Assembly (NCBI GenBank): GCA_013396915.1
Contig: VWZL01002824.1
Location: 248,001-312,000 of the forward strand
Length of the DNA: 64,000 bases
Origin: Stercorarius parasiticus
Lineage: Eukaryota > Chordata > Aves > Charadriiformes > Stercorariidae
Direction: 5' to 3'
Position 1 is the stretch's first letter, and the number at the start of each line of letters is the position of its first letter. Positions 48,057 to 61,300 of this stretch are shown here, one piece after another. The translations under genes were made by a program, and so were the position numbers. The notes beneath the pieces are model-generated. The model was not told the origin of the DNA, ran no database searches, and saw only the letters and a list, made by a program, of their open reading frames with translations.

Positions 48057-48381
48057 AATCATAAAATGGTTTGGGTTGGAAGGGACCTTAAAGATCATCT
48101 AGTTCGAACCCCCTTGCCATGGGCAGGGACACCTCCCACTAGCCCAGGCTGCTCAAAGCCCCATCCAGCCTGGCCTTGAACACTTCCAGGGATGGGGCAT
48201 CCCACCTTCCCCGGGCAACCTGTTCCAGTGCCTCACCACCCTCACAGTAAAGAATTTCTTCCTGATATCCAGTCTAAATCTACCCTCCTTCAGTTTGAAG
48301 CCATTACCCTTTGTCCTATCATTACACTCCCTGATAAAGAGTCCCTCCCCATCTTTCATGTAGGGCCCCTTTAGGTACTGG
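48057..48381 (-). repeat. CR1 LINE, 5'-truncated copy
   Basis: Reverse-complement CR1 3' region of about 325 bases: ATAAAATGGTTTGGGTTGG, ACCTTAAAGATCATCTAG, CCATGGGCAGGGACACCTCC, then CCTGGCCTTGAACACTTCC and AATTTCTTCCTGATATCCAG. It is close to the copies at 10.4 and 61.6 kb and so of the same young subfamily. Truncation falls at TTTAGGTACTGG, where a local duplication begins. Confidence 0.95.
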
Positions 48382-48394
48382 TATCATACCAGTA
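48376..48394. other. Inverted repeat at the CR1 5' junction
   Basis: TACTGGTAT-C-ATACCAGTA: perfect 9-base arms. TTTAGGTACTGGTATCATA is then nearly repeated 27 bases further on (TTTAGGTAACTGGTATCATA), giving an imperfect tandem duplication at the insertion junction. Confidence 0.75.
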
Positions 48395-51300
48395 ACTTTA
48401 GGTAACTGGTATCATAGCAATTAACAATTAGCGAATGCCCCTTTAAAGCTCAATTTAATATTCCTTAGGGTTTGGCAACACAGAGAAGATACTGGTTTTC
48501 CAAAGAGGCCTGCAAAACACTTGTTCTCTGGCATTAACAGAGATATGGTCTGGCATGATACCTTGTGTATAACAGTTTTTAAGGTCACTGGTGTAGTCTG
48601 TATGTAGCTTAATGCTGACAAAACTGGAAGTGACCATTACCCCCTCTAGGATTGCAGATGCTTGCTGAAATGATGCTACCAGTTTTTATTGCAGCATATT
48701 ATTCTCTGAGGTGTATCACCTGAGGGAATCCGTAAGCATATCTCTTACAAAGGTAGGTAGTTAATTTTCATGTCAGATGATGGTATACAGAGAAAATTAA
48801 CTTGGTCTTTGCTTTGAGGTTTTCTGTCTCTGCTTCCCCGTCCATTGCCGAATCGGTGGGTGTCCTCAGAAGGAATCACTGCTTTCACCACCCTTCTCAG
48901 AGAGGCTTCTTAGTTGAGCTTGGTGTTTCAGCTGTTTCACACTTAAGAAGAAAAGCACCAAGAAAGCTTTCCCAGAGAGATGAGCTAGTGCTTTACTGAA
49001 ACGTAACGGGTTTAATGGAATCTGTAAAATGAATATCTGTGTGTGTGGTGGGTTTTGTATGTAGTGATTTAATAAGAAGCTCAGTCTTAGGGGTGAAATT
49101 AGCTTTGCCTAAACAAGTGCAGCTGGAGTTGTCTTAAGCTTCCCTAAGCTGACTCATGCATCTCAGCTAATTCGTGCTCACAATTTTTGCTCTCGTGGTA
49201 ATTCTCAGCTATGTAATTCTCATTCAGCCCAATGCTCAGGTTGAAATCAGTGAAGTGGGAAGGAGAGTCGCTTGCTCAGAGTTGTTGCCTGAAACACCGG
49301 AAATTTGATTTTTTTGCCAACTCAGTCACAAGTCCAAAACTGCATGAATAATTCCCTTTCTGGTACTTTGATTCACTGCCTGTGAAATAATAATACTTAA
49401 ATGGGTGTAATTTTAAGGGTGAAAATACTCAGAAGTGCTTTATAAAACAAAGCACAACACAGCTTCCAGTGGTAGGGTCCTAATGAAAATCATCTCATTT
49501 TTTGCTTTTACTACACCATTCTGAATTTTGTCTTTGATCGTAAAGCCTGTGTGAAAGTTAAAATATATTCGTTTCCATTTTTCCTTTGCTTGTGATCTAG
49601 CTGTTCTTGGTAACTATGTTATTTTGCACTGGAATTGGAGAGAGCTTGAAATCCTGTGTTTATTTCTGTCCTGTGTTCTTATCCAGATACATTATTGCAA
49701 AATAAAAATAGTCTTAGTTCCATTCTGCTAAAATCAGTGAGAGAAGGCTTTGCAACAAAAAATAACCTTTGACATTCAGCATCATTCATAAGACAGTTTG
49801 CCATTTTAAGTATCTGAAAATCTCTACCCTTAAAGAAGGCTAAGAAAATTCTGTTGGCCAAGGAAAATACCTTTTGGAGTAAGGAATGATATGTTTATAT
49901 ATCCGCTGGTATGCATATTGGAATCATAAAAAAGGATGCAAGAAGATACAGCCTTTTGCTTTTCTACAGCTCCCTTTTGGTCCTGGTTATAGGACGCCAG
50001 TTTAGTTTACCACTTTAACATATAAAAAAAATTTCCAGTACACACAGCGTGATAACGGTCTTCAGATGCACATGCGTCACAATAGATAGCTGTTATGTCA
50101 TTCATTACTGTAGATGTAAGAAACATCAAAAGCAATTTAAAACTCCATTTATCTTGGCTCTGCTGAATCCCAAGATAATGTCTGAATATCTACACAACAG
50201 TGCCTGAAAGGTAAAACATCCCCTCTCTAGGAGTGATTAGTCTGATAAAGGAATGTTTCTGAATTGTGCATCTCCAGCATGTGTAACTCCAAAGTTAAGT
50301 ACATCTACAAATAGAGTCTTTGGAGATCAAGCTGTAAAAATAGCATTTAGGAAACCTATTTTATATTTATTTAGTATAGGAATTTAAAGCCATGCCTGTA
50401 TTGAGTATCGGATTATTCAGCAGCAACTGTATAGCTTTTAGTTAAGAAGTGCTTCAGAGCTAATAATCTGAGTATTTCACTGTGAGAAGAGCCCTCAGGG
50501 AGCCATGGGCAGCCAACATGAAGCTGCTTGATGAGATTCCCAAATTCTTACTCTCCTTCTGACTTTTGCTACCTGGAGAAGGCTCTGGGTGAGCGTGAAC
50601 GTCCTGTTGATGTGGGCTCAGTCATCAGCAGCTCCCCGATCCGTTTCCAATCCTATACTTCTGGGGGCTGTGCCAAGTCCTGCCGCTGCTGCTCGCCCGC
50701 TCTGGGAGCCCGGACTGCCTTCCCTTCACAAAAGAGTTGGCGATACTGAAGGTTTGCTGTGGGCTCCAGAGGAAAGAAATGGAGCATAGTGCAGAGTCTG
50801 TGCCCTCCTGCAGCAGGGAAGTACACAGCTCCCTGCTGTTTCAGGGGAACTATTATGTTTTGGGTATTCCAGGGTCTGTTACAGTAAGTGGTTATAGTGT
50901 TGGAGTTTGCAGCCGGGGGAAGGAAGCATTCCTGTTGAATTCAGGTACTCAGAAGTCATGAGTCAGGTTTTTAGGGAAAAAAAGACCTTTTTTCCTAAGG
51001 ATTCCTCTAGTGTACCTACATGCTACACTTGGGTCAGCTTTTTTTGGGGGGTGGTTTGTTTTTTTCATCCACGATATCTGGAAACTTTGTTTTAAAGAAA
51101 GTTGGCAACCAGACTTCTCAGAGATGCAGATTTTAAAAAGTGCTGAATTCCTCAAAAACTAATTCCTTTCCAGACTTGTCATTTTGAAATAAGGTGTATT
51201 TTGTATGTATGGAAACATTTTTGAAAATGAATGGAAAAGGAATCAGATCATGACACAGTAGATAATATTGCTGCAGGTAGACAACTGATGTGGAGGCATT

Positions 51301-53052
51301 AAGCTTGGTTTGAGGTAAATTGTTCTTATGGGAGTGTGTGATTATCTTGCCATGAAATTCTTTAAGGTAATCTTCTATTATGCTCCATAAATATTCAAAT
51401 TGGTTAGACCAGAATCATATATAATTAAGACATTGAGCTATTATTAATTTTTTCCCTGTTCTATACTGAATATAACTGGTTTTGCTCAGGAGCAATTAGT
51501 TTGTGATTGCTTGAGTTCTGCCAAGGACTTGGAATGAGAATGTTTTTACTTGGCCAAAAAAATGCCCGATACAAAGATTACAATGAGTAGCCATTTCTGA
51601 AGTGTGTATTTGGTCTTGTGTTACAACTTTGAAAGAGTTTATTTTTGGAAATGAAACTCCTGCTTTTACCTAATCTTTAATACACATTGTGCAGAAAGCT
51701 TTGTAGAGGAGGACTATTGATATCTTTTTAACTATTCTGTGGCACTTATTGAAGCTAATTTGTGGCATCAAATCTCTCAATCTCTGTAAGTGCTTTTCTG
51801 ATATTCTACAAGAACTTGGAGTCTGATGGAAGTAAGTAAACAAATTTTAGAGAAAGGGGCCTAACTAGCAAGGAATACCGAAGTTAGCTAATTTCAATAC
51901 ACAGCAGATAGTTAAATGAAATCTGAAGGAAAATTATCATTTTTACTCTCTCCTTAGTCATTGCAATACCATAGTGTGAGGGAAAAACTGATTGAAACAT
52001 CATTGAAATATTCAGGTTATTTGATAATCCGGAGAGTGTATGTTACAGACTTTTCTTTCTAATACAGAATAAAGTTTTTTGGTTTTTCTATCATCTGGCC
52101 AGCACTTGGCAGCCTTTAAGAAATATTACAAGGTTTCAATTTAAATCCAATAATGGGACTGAGTATTTGCACTAGCAATTGGTTGCCTTAAATACTATAT
52201 GTTAGCCATCTCATATGCTAACACAGTAAGCAAAAAATGATGATCTGATAAATGTCACTTGTGCGGGTGATCAGTAATGAAATAACCACTACGTGTGTTG
52301 CGTATAATACATTTATAAATGAGAAAATGGCATTTTAATGGAAAAGAAATGGATGGGTACCCATGCTCATTTTGACTGTTACTAGAACTGTCTGTTGTGC
52401 TCTGTACTTTCTTGTACCTTCTTGTCTTTGATGGATGATGCATCTTCCACATTGGTACACCCAACTGTCCATTACTCTAACCGTGGCTTGCCCAAAGAAT
52501 GAATGCATGAGCTATTTATTTTAGAATTATTTTAGGATCTGCTCCTTTTTTTGTTATTCTATTTAACTTCAAATGGGTCACGCTGCTTTCTTAAAATAAA
52601 AAAGTTGTGTATTGCTTGTGAACCAGTTTAATAAATAGCTGATTAGTTGTATGTGTACCAGAAGAAACAATCTTTATCTTACTTTGCTTTAGTTTTTTTT
52701 CTTCATTAGTACTCATGGCTATGCTCTCTTCCTCAGCCCTGCTTTTTTCCTTTTGTGCCTTTTATTTCTTATGTTCTTCCTGTAGACAGTCTCTGTTTTT
52801 AAAAAAATAAGTGCAACTGGTCTCACTTAAGCAAGCTCCTTTCATGTCATTTCAGGCATCTGTGAAAGGTATTATCATTCTTATTATTTATTCAATAATC
52901 TGAAGACACTTCTGAAAAATGAATAAATTATTCTATCATCATTATTTTAGGACAACTTTAAAAACCACTGAAAGAAATTATTTGGGAAACCATTAGGAAT
53001 AACCAAGCTTCATTTAACATAGCAGTGATAGCTTCAGGACATGATTCCTTAC

Positions 53053-53171
53053 AAAGGCTTTGGAATTCCTTGGGGATATTGCTGCCAGAGTTTGTTATTG
53101 TAAAAGCAATGCAGTCAGCTACAGTTATTGTACAGCTAAATGTTTTAGGAGCCATTTGGTAGAAATGCACG
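53053..53171 (-). CDS. Candidate internal coding exon, unidentified
   Basis: Acceptor AATCAGTTTTACCTCGCAG, 119 open bases (phase 2 in, phase 1 out, 39 codons), then donor GTAAGG. The translation runs VHFYQMAPKTFSCTITVADC, then IAFTITNSGSNIPKEFQSL. It cannot join directly to 39168-39422, because T + AG would make a stop, so either a further exon lies between or the two are unrelated. No family is recognised. Confidence 0.25.
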
Positions 53172-54089
53172 CTGCGAGGTAAAACTGATTATTCGCAGTC
53201 AAGCATCAAACAAAAGGTGGTTGAATGGGCTGAACACTGACTAATGTGGAAGAAACAAAGCAAGGTAGGAAAAAGTTAATTCTGTGATGGAAGTTGGATC
53301 AAATGTTACGTTTCTTTGTATTATTTATACTAGTGTTTTGAACAGTTGTGCTGAAAGCTTTATTTCAGAGATTGCTTTCAAAGATTCAATAGATATAACT
53401 AAAATGGAAAGAACATCAAATATTGAACACGTCCTTGGGAAGATAATTTTAAGTACCTGAGCTGATATATAGCATTTGAGACTAAGATTAAAAAAAGACA
53501 AATCACAAGTGAGACCGTCATTGACCATTTCAGCTTGGAAGCTGAGAGGCAGATGCATTTGGAGATGATTGCTCCTGTGTTACATTCATTACATGGGGTG
53601 AGAACTGCCTTCGCAAATGTCTTATGAGAATCTTACCTTTTAGCCCGTTTTCTTAAGGTAACCATGTTGCCCTTCACCAGTGCAAAATCTCTTTGAGAGG
53701 TAAGACGCAAGAATGTTGCTTAGGCTCAAATTTAGTACTTTTAACTAAGTAAACTGGGTTTTCTACCTGTCATAATTGTTGGGTACAGCAGAAGGAGATT
53801 CAGGTAAAGCTTAAGGTTTGCATCCTCATATTTAGGGTTCCTCAGTCTGATACTTGTCACAATCCTGTTTTTTGCCATAAATGTCTGGTCTCTGCAGTAG
53901 GTATAGAGCAGAGTACTTCTGTGCTGTCTGGATTTAACTTCTAAATTTGATTTTTTTTTTAGGGATTGTTTAATCTTTTGTAGTCTACTTTATAAATAGT
54001 GTTTAAGGCCAGAGTAATCCACAATAGCCAATGTCTACATTACAAAAAAAGGTTCACCATTTCACTACTCTGAGCTGTGCTCTGATCTA

Positions 54090-54162
54090 ACTGGATCTGC
54101 TTTGGGCAGGAGGTGGGACTGGATGACCTCTGGAGGTCCCTTACCATCCAGGTGATTTGGAG
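54090..54162 (+). repeat. Short diverged CR1 3' fragment
   Basis: GGGACTGGATGACCTCTGGAGGTCCCTTACCATCCAGGTGATT keeps the order of the CR1 3' end (GACTGGATGACCT...GGTCCCTTCCA) but is decayed and only about 70 bases long. Confidence 0.7.
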
Positions 54163-54837
54163 ACTATAAATTAGCTGTGGTCCTGCATTTTCTACCTCAA
54201 CTGGACACTATCCCAAGTCTCAGTTTTTAAAACCATTTTCAAGCCTTGCAGCACCACCAAAAGAATTCTAAACTGATGTGCATTATATTGGGGTCGCTTG
54301 CTCTCTGAATTAAATATGAATAATCACCAACTGTTTCAAATGTCGGGGTCTCATTCTGCCAGAGCATGTATCAGAAGTTGTCTGAAGTACTTAGAAAAAC
54401 TTTGTCACTCCGTATTAGGAGTTAAATCTTTGTTCCTCTCAGTCTTTGAAACCAAATGGAAGACTAAGAGGAGCATTCTGACATGCAGTCCTACTGGTTG
54501 AGGCAAAATAGAGCAAACAATTGAGATTTAATAACCTAGGTCTTTAAAATGTCTCCTTATAAGAAAAGAGTTTCTCTTCAAATTCAGCTGGGGATTATTT
54601 TATGTTGTCAGACCAGTCTTTTTTTCAGGCTTTCACTTTTCAGATATATTACCCAAAGGATCCAGAATGAGTTTTGTATTTTATTGAATTATCAGATGAC
54701 GTATATCATAATTTAAAAAAATACTACCGCAGCATGCTCTTTTGCGAAACACAGTTATAGTCCCAGCAGAACCTATGAGTTAAGATATAACCATTATAAA
54801 ACCAAACCAATTTGGAGGGAAATCAAAATAAATTACT

Positions 54838-54858
54838 ACAGTGAAAAATTTTCACTGT
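54838..54858. other. Perfect inverted repeat (10-base arms)
   Basis: ACAGTGAAAA-A-TTTTCACTGT, a symmetrical AT-cored palindrome. It is not part of a recognised repeat. Confidence 0.6.
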
Positions 54859-56911
54859 TTTTCTGGATTTATATTCAGCAATTGTTATTGCTTCTCTGTT
54901 GTAGTAACTGAGACACTTGCGTATTTTGAAGACAATTCTGAGCATGTTTTTCCAAAATAATACGGAAACTTTACAATGCTGTTTTAGCAATACATACAAA
55001 CTTAGCAAAACTGAGAAAAGCAGAACAGATGTTTCAGGGTTTAAAAGAAGAGCAGTGGGCTGAATAAGTGTAATGCTGAAAAGATCTTATGAAGGAAGTA
55101 AAAGGTTATATGAAAAGTGTAATAAACAAGTAATGGTGACTCGGGAGTTGTTAATCCTTTTCCAAAATGACTTAGAAGAAAGAAAATTGGAGTAAAATCC
55201 AAATTAGGAAAGGTGAAGTATTTCTTTAAAAACTTTGTCCAAATAAATTATTAAAACTTAATTAATCTTAATCAATTCCTTGAATTTAAACAAGGATTCA
55301 GAATTTATTTGTAGAATAAAGCCACCTGAATGTATTGTAGGTAATGGAAACAACAGGTTTGGCCCACCTGTGAGAGCTGCACAGCAGATTGGGATGCTGA
55401 TGAGTATTTGGCTAAGCAGCAGAGTGTAAGCCCAGGAGAAAGGAAGGGAGAAAGACCGTGCCAAGAATCACCATGGCAAATTAGTTGCAGTAACCATTTT
55501 GAAATGGAGAAACTATATGAACTCCTTAGTCCCACTGAATGAGTGTAAAAATTCCTATCCTACAGGAAAAAGATGCTTTTCAGCTCTTCTCTGTCTAATT
55601 GGTGCCGAGCACACTGAAATGTTCAAATCTGCACTTTGTTCTTGTGCATTGTTCGCTCAGCTGCTCTGCTCCTCTTGGTGTTGTTTGCACCACAGCTATC
55701 GGTGAATTGTATAAAAGTTTGAATGAGAAACAAATATAAGAATGTAGTTTCCTCATAATATGTACTGACTTGAATGACAAGCAAATAAAAAGCTACTTCT
55801 CCTATAAACAATCTCTTCATTAAACCATTAGCATATCACACCAGCTTACTCAGTGAAGAAGAACTTGTTATGTTTTTATATTCTCTATCAGTCTCATTTT
55901 TCCCACTAAAAATTCATTTTAAATATATGTTAATTGAACGAAGGCCGTGCAGTGAGTCAAAGGCAAAACCAGGAACAATAAGGCATGCAGACCCATGCTG
56001 TCACCAATTGCCTACATATGCTTTTAGAAATGGTGTTTTATTGAAAGTTCAGATGTAAGGATTTCCTTCTGATTGTAGAGAGCGCTTTGAACAATTCCTC
56101 CCTTTCTCCAAAGAAAATGTTGACAATAGCATCTTTGATCTTCAAAAACTAATGCACGTGATAAATTTAATTCATGTAAATAATTCCGCTAGACTCAGTA
56201 GGAACCATCACACACAGTTAAGCACACATAACTCTCTCTCAACTAAAGCCCATGCACATGGTAGGTATACTGGAATAGTCCAAAAGTTCACTAGATAAAA
56301 TTATGTCTTTTTCAAAAGATGTAATGAAAATGCTGTCTTATCAAAAGATCATGTGTTAGTTTTTTTTAATTACATTTGAAAAAGCTATCTGCACTCAAGT
56401 TCAAAGCTTCTAAAAGCAAGATTTATCTAGACAGTTTTGTGATGTTATAAATCCATGTACATGGTGTAGTAAAATAGTAATGATTCATCACATTTTTATA
56501 TCCTCAGCACTTCAATATTATATGATTTCAGGAAATAGCACTGCATAATTTTATTCTATGTACTGTTTATATTATCAAACCTTTTTCTACAATCATCCAC
56601 TAATGACATAAGCTTTCCAGGTGTTGACTTTATTCAATACAATTGATTAAACTTTGAGCATAGAATGCTCTATGATACGTTGAGTCTTCACTGATCTATA
56701 GATACAACCTTTACGTCTTAAAGTTCATGTGGAAAAAATATGTTTTACTTAAGATGATCATCTAGTTCAGAAATTTGCTGGTGCTTGACAAAAGCAATAA
56801 AATATAGAACCACATTTCATAGAATCGTTTAGGTTGGAAAAGGTCATCAAGTCCATCCGTTAACCTAGCACTGCCAAGTCCACCACTAAACCATGCCCCT
56901 CGGCACTGCAT

Positions 56912-57319
56912 CTACATGTCTTTTAAATATCTCCAGGGATGACACCACCACTTCCCTGGGGAGCATGTTGCAGTGCTTGACAATCCTTCCAATGAAGAAA
57001 TTTTTTCTAATATCCAATCTAAACCTCCCCTGATGCAACTCAAGGCCATTTCCTCTTGTTCTATCGCTTGCTGGGAGAAGAGACCAACCCCGCGTCGCTC
57101 CAACCTCGTTTCAGGTTGTTGTAAAGTGATAAGGTCTCCCCTCAGCCTCCTTACCTCCAGGCTAAACAACCCCAGTTCCCTCAGCCGCTCCTCATAAGAC
57201 TTATTTTCTAGACCCCTCACCAGCTTTGTTGCTCTTCTCTGGACTTGCTCCAGAATCTCAGTGTCTTTCTTGCAGTGAGGGGCCCAAAAGTGAATACAGT
57301 ATTCGATGTATGGCCTCAC
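56912..57319 (-). pseudogene. CR1 ORF2 C-terminal fragment
   Basis: Open 135-codon frame from [20 protein letters not shown] through [16 protein letters not shown] and [20 protein letters not shown], the conserved CR1 ORF2 end. It is a separate frame from the RT fragment at 57755-58312, so indels lie between. Non-functional remnant. Confidence 0.85.
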
Positions 57320-57754
57320 CAGTGCCCAGTACAGGGCCCAGTATGATCAGTTCCCTAGTCCTGCTAGACACAGTATTTCTGGTACAGGCCAGGATGCTGT
57401 TGGCCTTCTTGGCCACGTGGGCACACTGCTGGTTCATATTCAGCCAGCTGTCATCCAATACCTCCAGATCCTTTTCTGCCAGGCAACTTTCCAGCCACTC
57501 TTCCCCAAGCCTGTAGCGCTGCATGGAGTTGTTATGACCCAAGTGCAGGACCTGGCCTTGTTGAACCACATACCATTGGCCTTGGCCCATCAATCCAGGC
57601 TGTCCAGGTCCCTCTGTAGAGCCTTCCTACCCTCAAGCAGATCAACACTCCTGCCCGACTTGCTGTTGTCTGCAAACTTACTGAGGCTGCACTCGATCCT
57701 CTCATCCAGATCACTGATAAAGATATTGAAGAGAACCAGCCCCAATATTGAGCC

Positions 57755-58312
57755 CTAGGGAGCACCACACGTGACCAGCCGCCAACTGGATTTAACTCCC
57801 TTCACCACCACTCTTTGGCCCTCCAGCCAGTTTTTAACCCAGTGAAGCGTATGCCCATCCAAGCCATGAGCAGCCAGTTTCTCCAGGAGCATGCTGTGGG
57901 AAATACTGTCAAAGGCTTTACTAAAGTCTGGGTAGACAACATCCACAGCCTTTCCCCCGTCCACTGAGTGGGTCATCTCGTCATAGAAGGTCAGGTTAGT
58001 CAAGCAGGACCTGCCTTTCCTAAACCCATGCTGACTGGGCCTGATCACCTGGCTGTCCTCTATGTGCTGCGTGATGGCACTCAAGATGATCTGCTCCATA
58101 ACCTTCCCTGGCACCGAGGTCAGACTGACAGGCCCGTAGTTCCCCAGATCCTCCTTGCAGCCCTTCTTGTAGATGGGCATCACATTTGCTAATCTCCAGT
58201 CAACTGGGACTTCCCCAGTTAGCCAGGACTGCTGGTAAGTAATGGAGAGTGGCTCAGCTAGCACTTCCACCAGCTCCCTCAGTACCCTTGGGTGGATCCC
58301 CTCTGGTCCCAT
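57755..58312 (-). pseudogene. CR1 reverse-transcriptase fragment (broken)
   Basis: 185 codons of the CR1 RT fingers and palm. Recognisable in order: GPEGIHPRVLRELVEVLAEP near the start; WRLANVMPIYKKG and NYGPVSLTSVPGKVMEQII (about residues 58-93); HGFRKGRSCLTNL (about 114-126); then DFSKAFD, the RT motif A with its catalytic Asp (about 149-155). The frame ends at TAG (57755-57757) where the family has Gln in the 'PQGS' motif B, a single-base nonsense change. Beyond it the same frame continues, and motif C reads FADN (57665-57676) where active copies have FADD, so a catalytic Asp is lost too. The element also lacks its 5' half. It is dead. Confidence 0.92.
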
Positions 58313-61300
58313 AGACTTGTGTGTGTCTAAGTGCTGTAGCAGATAATTACTTCTTTTCCAAAGTATTTACAGTCCTAACAGTAATTCTTTGATTCCTGCT
58401 GCTTCTTGTCCTTTTCAGTTAATGAATATCACTCTCCGGTGGAGGGGGCTTGTTTCAAAAGCTGGGAACTCTTTAACTCCCCCACTGTTAAGAAATCAGA
58501 TTAAGATTTCTGCTTGAGAGTGACCTTGTTGCTGCCTTTTGTTAATACATTAATAGTGCTGAACAAGTATTAGGGAGAGGATGGGTTGTGTGTCCTGCTA
58601 GTGATGATAGTGTTTTGTTTTACTGGTTGAATTGTGATGATGCTTACACAAAAATGCTCTTGAATATAATTTTAGTTAATTAAATTGGTTGGTGTGGTGA
58701 TTTATGCAAGAGCTCTCTGGCTTTATTATTTTGAATGTGACCTAGCAGTCTCTTATATCACCCAAGAAAACTATTGATGAAAAGCTACCAGTATGAACAC
58801 CAGAGCAACAAAAATAAGTTTTGCCTTGTATTTTGAATTACTGAAAGCGAGGCTATTGAACAGTGCTTTTCCACAAAAGCAGTAGTGTGTTTCTATAACA
58901 TGAGTGGTCAGCTACAGTCTCTCCGACGTTCCATTAAATGTACTAGCATTTCTTTGCACTTATGGAAGGACTTTAATTTAAATAAATAATTACCTACAAG
59001 GAAATGTCTCGGTGCTTATAGTTTCATTGCTTCTTTTGCTATCACCAGATAGTGTCAAGATCTGGCAATATCTGTTCTGCTGGTACTGTTCTAATTAGAA
59101 GGATAATTAGTACACTGTTATTGCTGCTTTGGCTATAGCTGTTTGGGGTTTTTCACCAGATGTAACATGCTATGTACAATGGAAGATCATTTTTGAGTAT
59201 TTTTCTGTTTTTATTAATGCTTGGGACTGGTTATGCTGCAAGTGAAGGGATTTAACAAAAGCTGGTACATACTGAAAATAATGACGAAACCAGCTGGAAC
59301 TAGAAGTGCTAAGTGACTAGGTTTTATTACTTTCCCGAGGATTTTTGTATGATTCCTTTTAAGAATGTTGGCAACACACTTCGTTTAACTTGAAAAGCCA
59401 GTACAATGGGCCACAATCCCCTTAGGGAAGAGAGGTGTCACTTGAGACCATTATATGTGTTTTTAATATTTTGATAATTCATCTTTTTTAAGTTTTGATG
59501 TTCTCAAGGTTGGTCAGAGTAGCAGGCACTATGAATTACTGTACACAAATAGTGATATATAATGAATTGATAAATACTTCTAATGTTTTTACAAGTTTTT
59601 CCTCCTTTCTGTTTGGTTATCAAACTACGTAGGTGTCTGCCACACGCCATTCATCTAGTGAGCTGTCAATACTGTTTTCGGTCATTTTTCTCTCCCCGCT
59701 TGTTGAATCAGTTTTGTTATTGTTCTGTAACTTCCCTCCCAGTTTATCTGTATAGTTCTTATATTATCTGTTGAAGCCCTAGGTTGTGCTCAGCTGTGGT
59801 CTTCAGTTTGGAGGGGAAAAAAAAAATGTATTACTACCTGTATTTTATGATAGCTCCATATATCTCTACATATGTGGCACAAAAAGCAGGTATTCTTTTT
59901 TTCCTCTCTATTCCTGCCATTTTTGTGGTGTAAGCTCCTTCTTAATTTGTTTTTAGGGTGCAACTCTCAATGAATTATGGATGTTGTGGGAATAAACAAT
60001 ATTCTGGTTTACCAAGAAGGATTTTAAAACCTTAAAAATAGTTTTTTTGTTTTATTATGTAGCATTCCAATATAAATGATTCTAGTCTTTTTCTGATACT
60101 GTAAAGAAATTAAATACGCTTTTTCCCACCACTGTGTCCAAGTATTTCATAGGATGTCCACTCACACTCCTTTTGTATCTAACCACATACCATGTGTAAA
60201 GAGAACAAACAGCTTAAACTGCTAATCGTCAACTGTTATCAGGCTTCCATGTAAAATGATTAACTACTATTAGTACTTGCATTTTTATTTTAAAATAAAA
60301 GATATTCCTCTCCGTTTGAACTGAAATTAGTATGTAAGAGAAACTGCAGAACCTGAAACACAATTTTTTCACAACCCCAGCACAGAGGTCTCAGATGTAC
60401 ATTCTTAATGGACTGAGCATTCTATCTTTTGTCAAATTATCTTGAATATCCGGCTAACATATCTTTTTACCTGACAAGTGGAAAAACAAACAGGAAGAAG
60501 AAGTGCACAGCAGGGGCAGGTATGGTTGGTCTCCTAGTTGGTGTCTCCCGTAGTACGTACTTCAGCGTACCTTCAGCTGGTCTCAGTGAGTGGGCCTTAA
60601 AGAAAGGATTTCAGAGGTATTAATTTTCTAGACACTGGTTGCTCATCTTATCTGTCGGCTAGATACAGGACTGGGTCAAGCTGGTCTGAACCAGTTCCTG
60701 GGCTGCCCAGCAGAAAATCAGGTGGAAGTTGATATTTTAATGTTTTTTCGTGAATTTTGGGTGGGGTTTTTGTGTTTGTGGTTTTTGTTTATTTTCCCCT
60801 GTGAAGATTATCAGAGGAAATACATATTTTCAGTAATGGATCACACTTCCTTCTATGTTCACTATGCATTTGGGAATAGCAGTCTTGATCTGAATGTCTT
60901 GTCTGTCTTGGATTTGGTTATCTGAGATGCCTCACTAAAGAAGCCTCAGCTGTGGAATTTGTTTCCTCTCTAATGTCAAGTGAACCCAAGTCCATTGACT
61001 TTGAAGGCATGGTAAAAAGATTCTTTCTATCTGCTTGAGGGGTTGTAGGAAGTTGAAGTTTCTTTGCATTATGGTTGAGAGCTTTTTATTTGATACTTTT
61101 TAAAATACTACAGTAGAATCTCTTATACTGGGCATGTGAGACTTTCTTGCGCAGGTTTATGTCTTCTTGCACTTTTAATGGTTTCACAAAAACAAAAATC
61201 ATAGCATCAACTTAAGCAAACTGTGATTTGTGGCTTGATTAATTCAAATGGGAGAACCAGAAAGAAAAATCAGAGACATGGCTTGTAACCCATTAGAACA

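Larger units (their letters stand above)
56814..58345 (-). repeat. CR1 LINE, 1.5 kb copy with part of ORF2
   Basis: The longest repeat in the window. The + strand opens with the CR1 3' end (TCATAGAATCGTTTAGGTTGG), and the element runs on the minus strand from about 58345. It keeps roughly the second half of ORF2: the RT palm and the C-terminal region. The 3' end differs from the 10.4, 48.1 and 61.6 kb copies (GTCATCAAGTCCATCCGTTAA, CACCACTAAACCATGCCCCT), so it belongs to another CR1 subfamily. The 5' boundary is a truncation near GTGCTGTAGCAG. Confidence 0.95.

Noticed and set aside
53325..53420. Short minus-strand exon-like segment near 53.4 kb
   Set aside because: Strong acceptor (GTTCTTTCCATTTTAG) but only about 22 codons, a weak GTATAA donor and no phase agreement with 53053-53171.
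55258..55535. Minus-strand frames near 55.4 kb with a pyrimidine-rich acceptor and CACAG/GTGGGC donor
   Set aside because: The implied exon is only 44 bases, open in more than one frame, and links to no neighbour.
57306..57758. 150-codon + frame at 57.3-57.8 kb
   Set aside because: Antisense shadow of the CR1 element at 56.8-58.3 kb.
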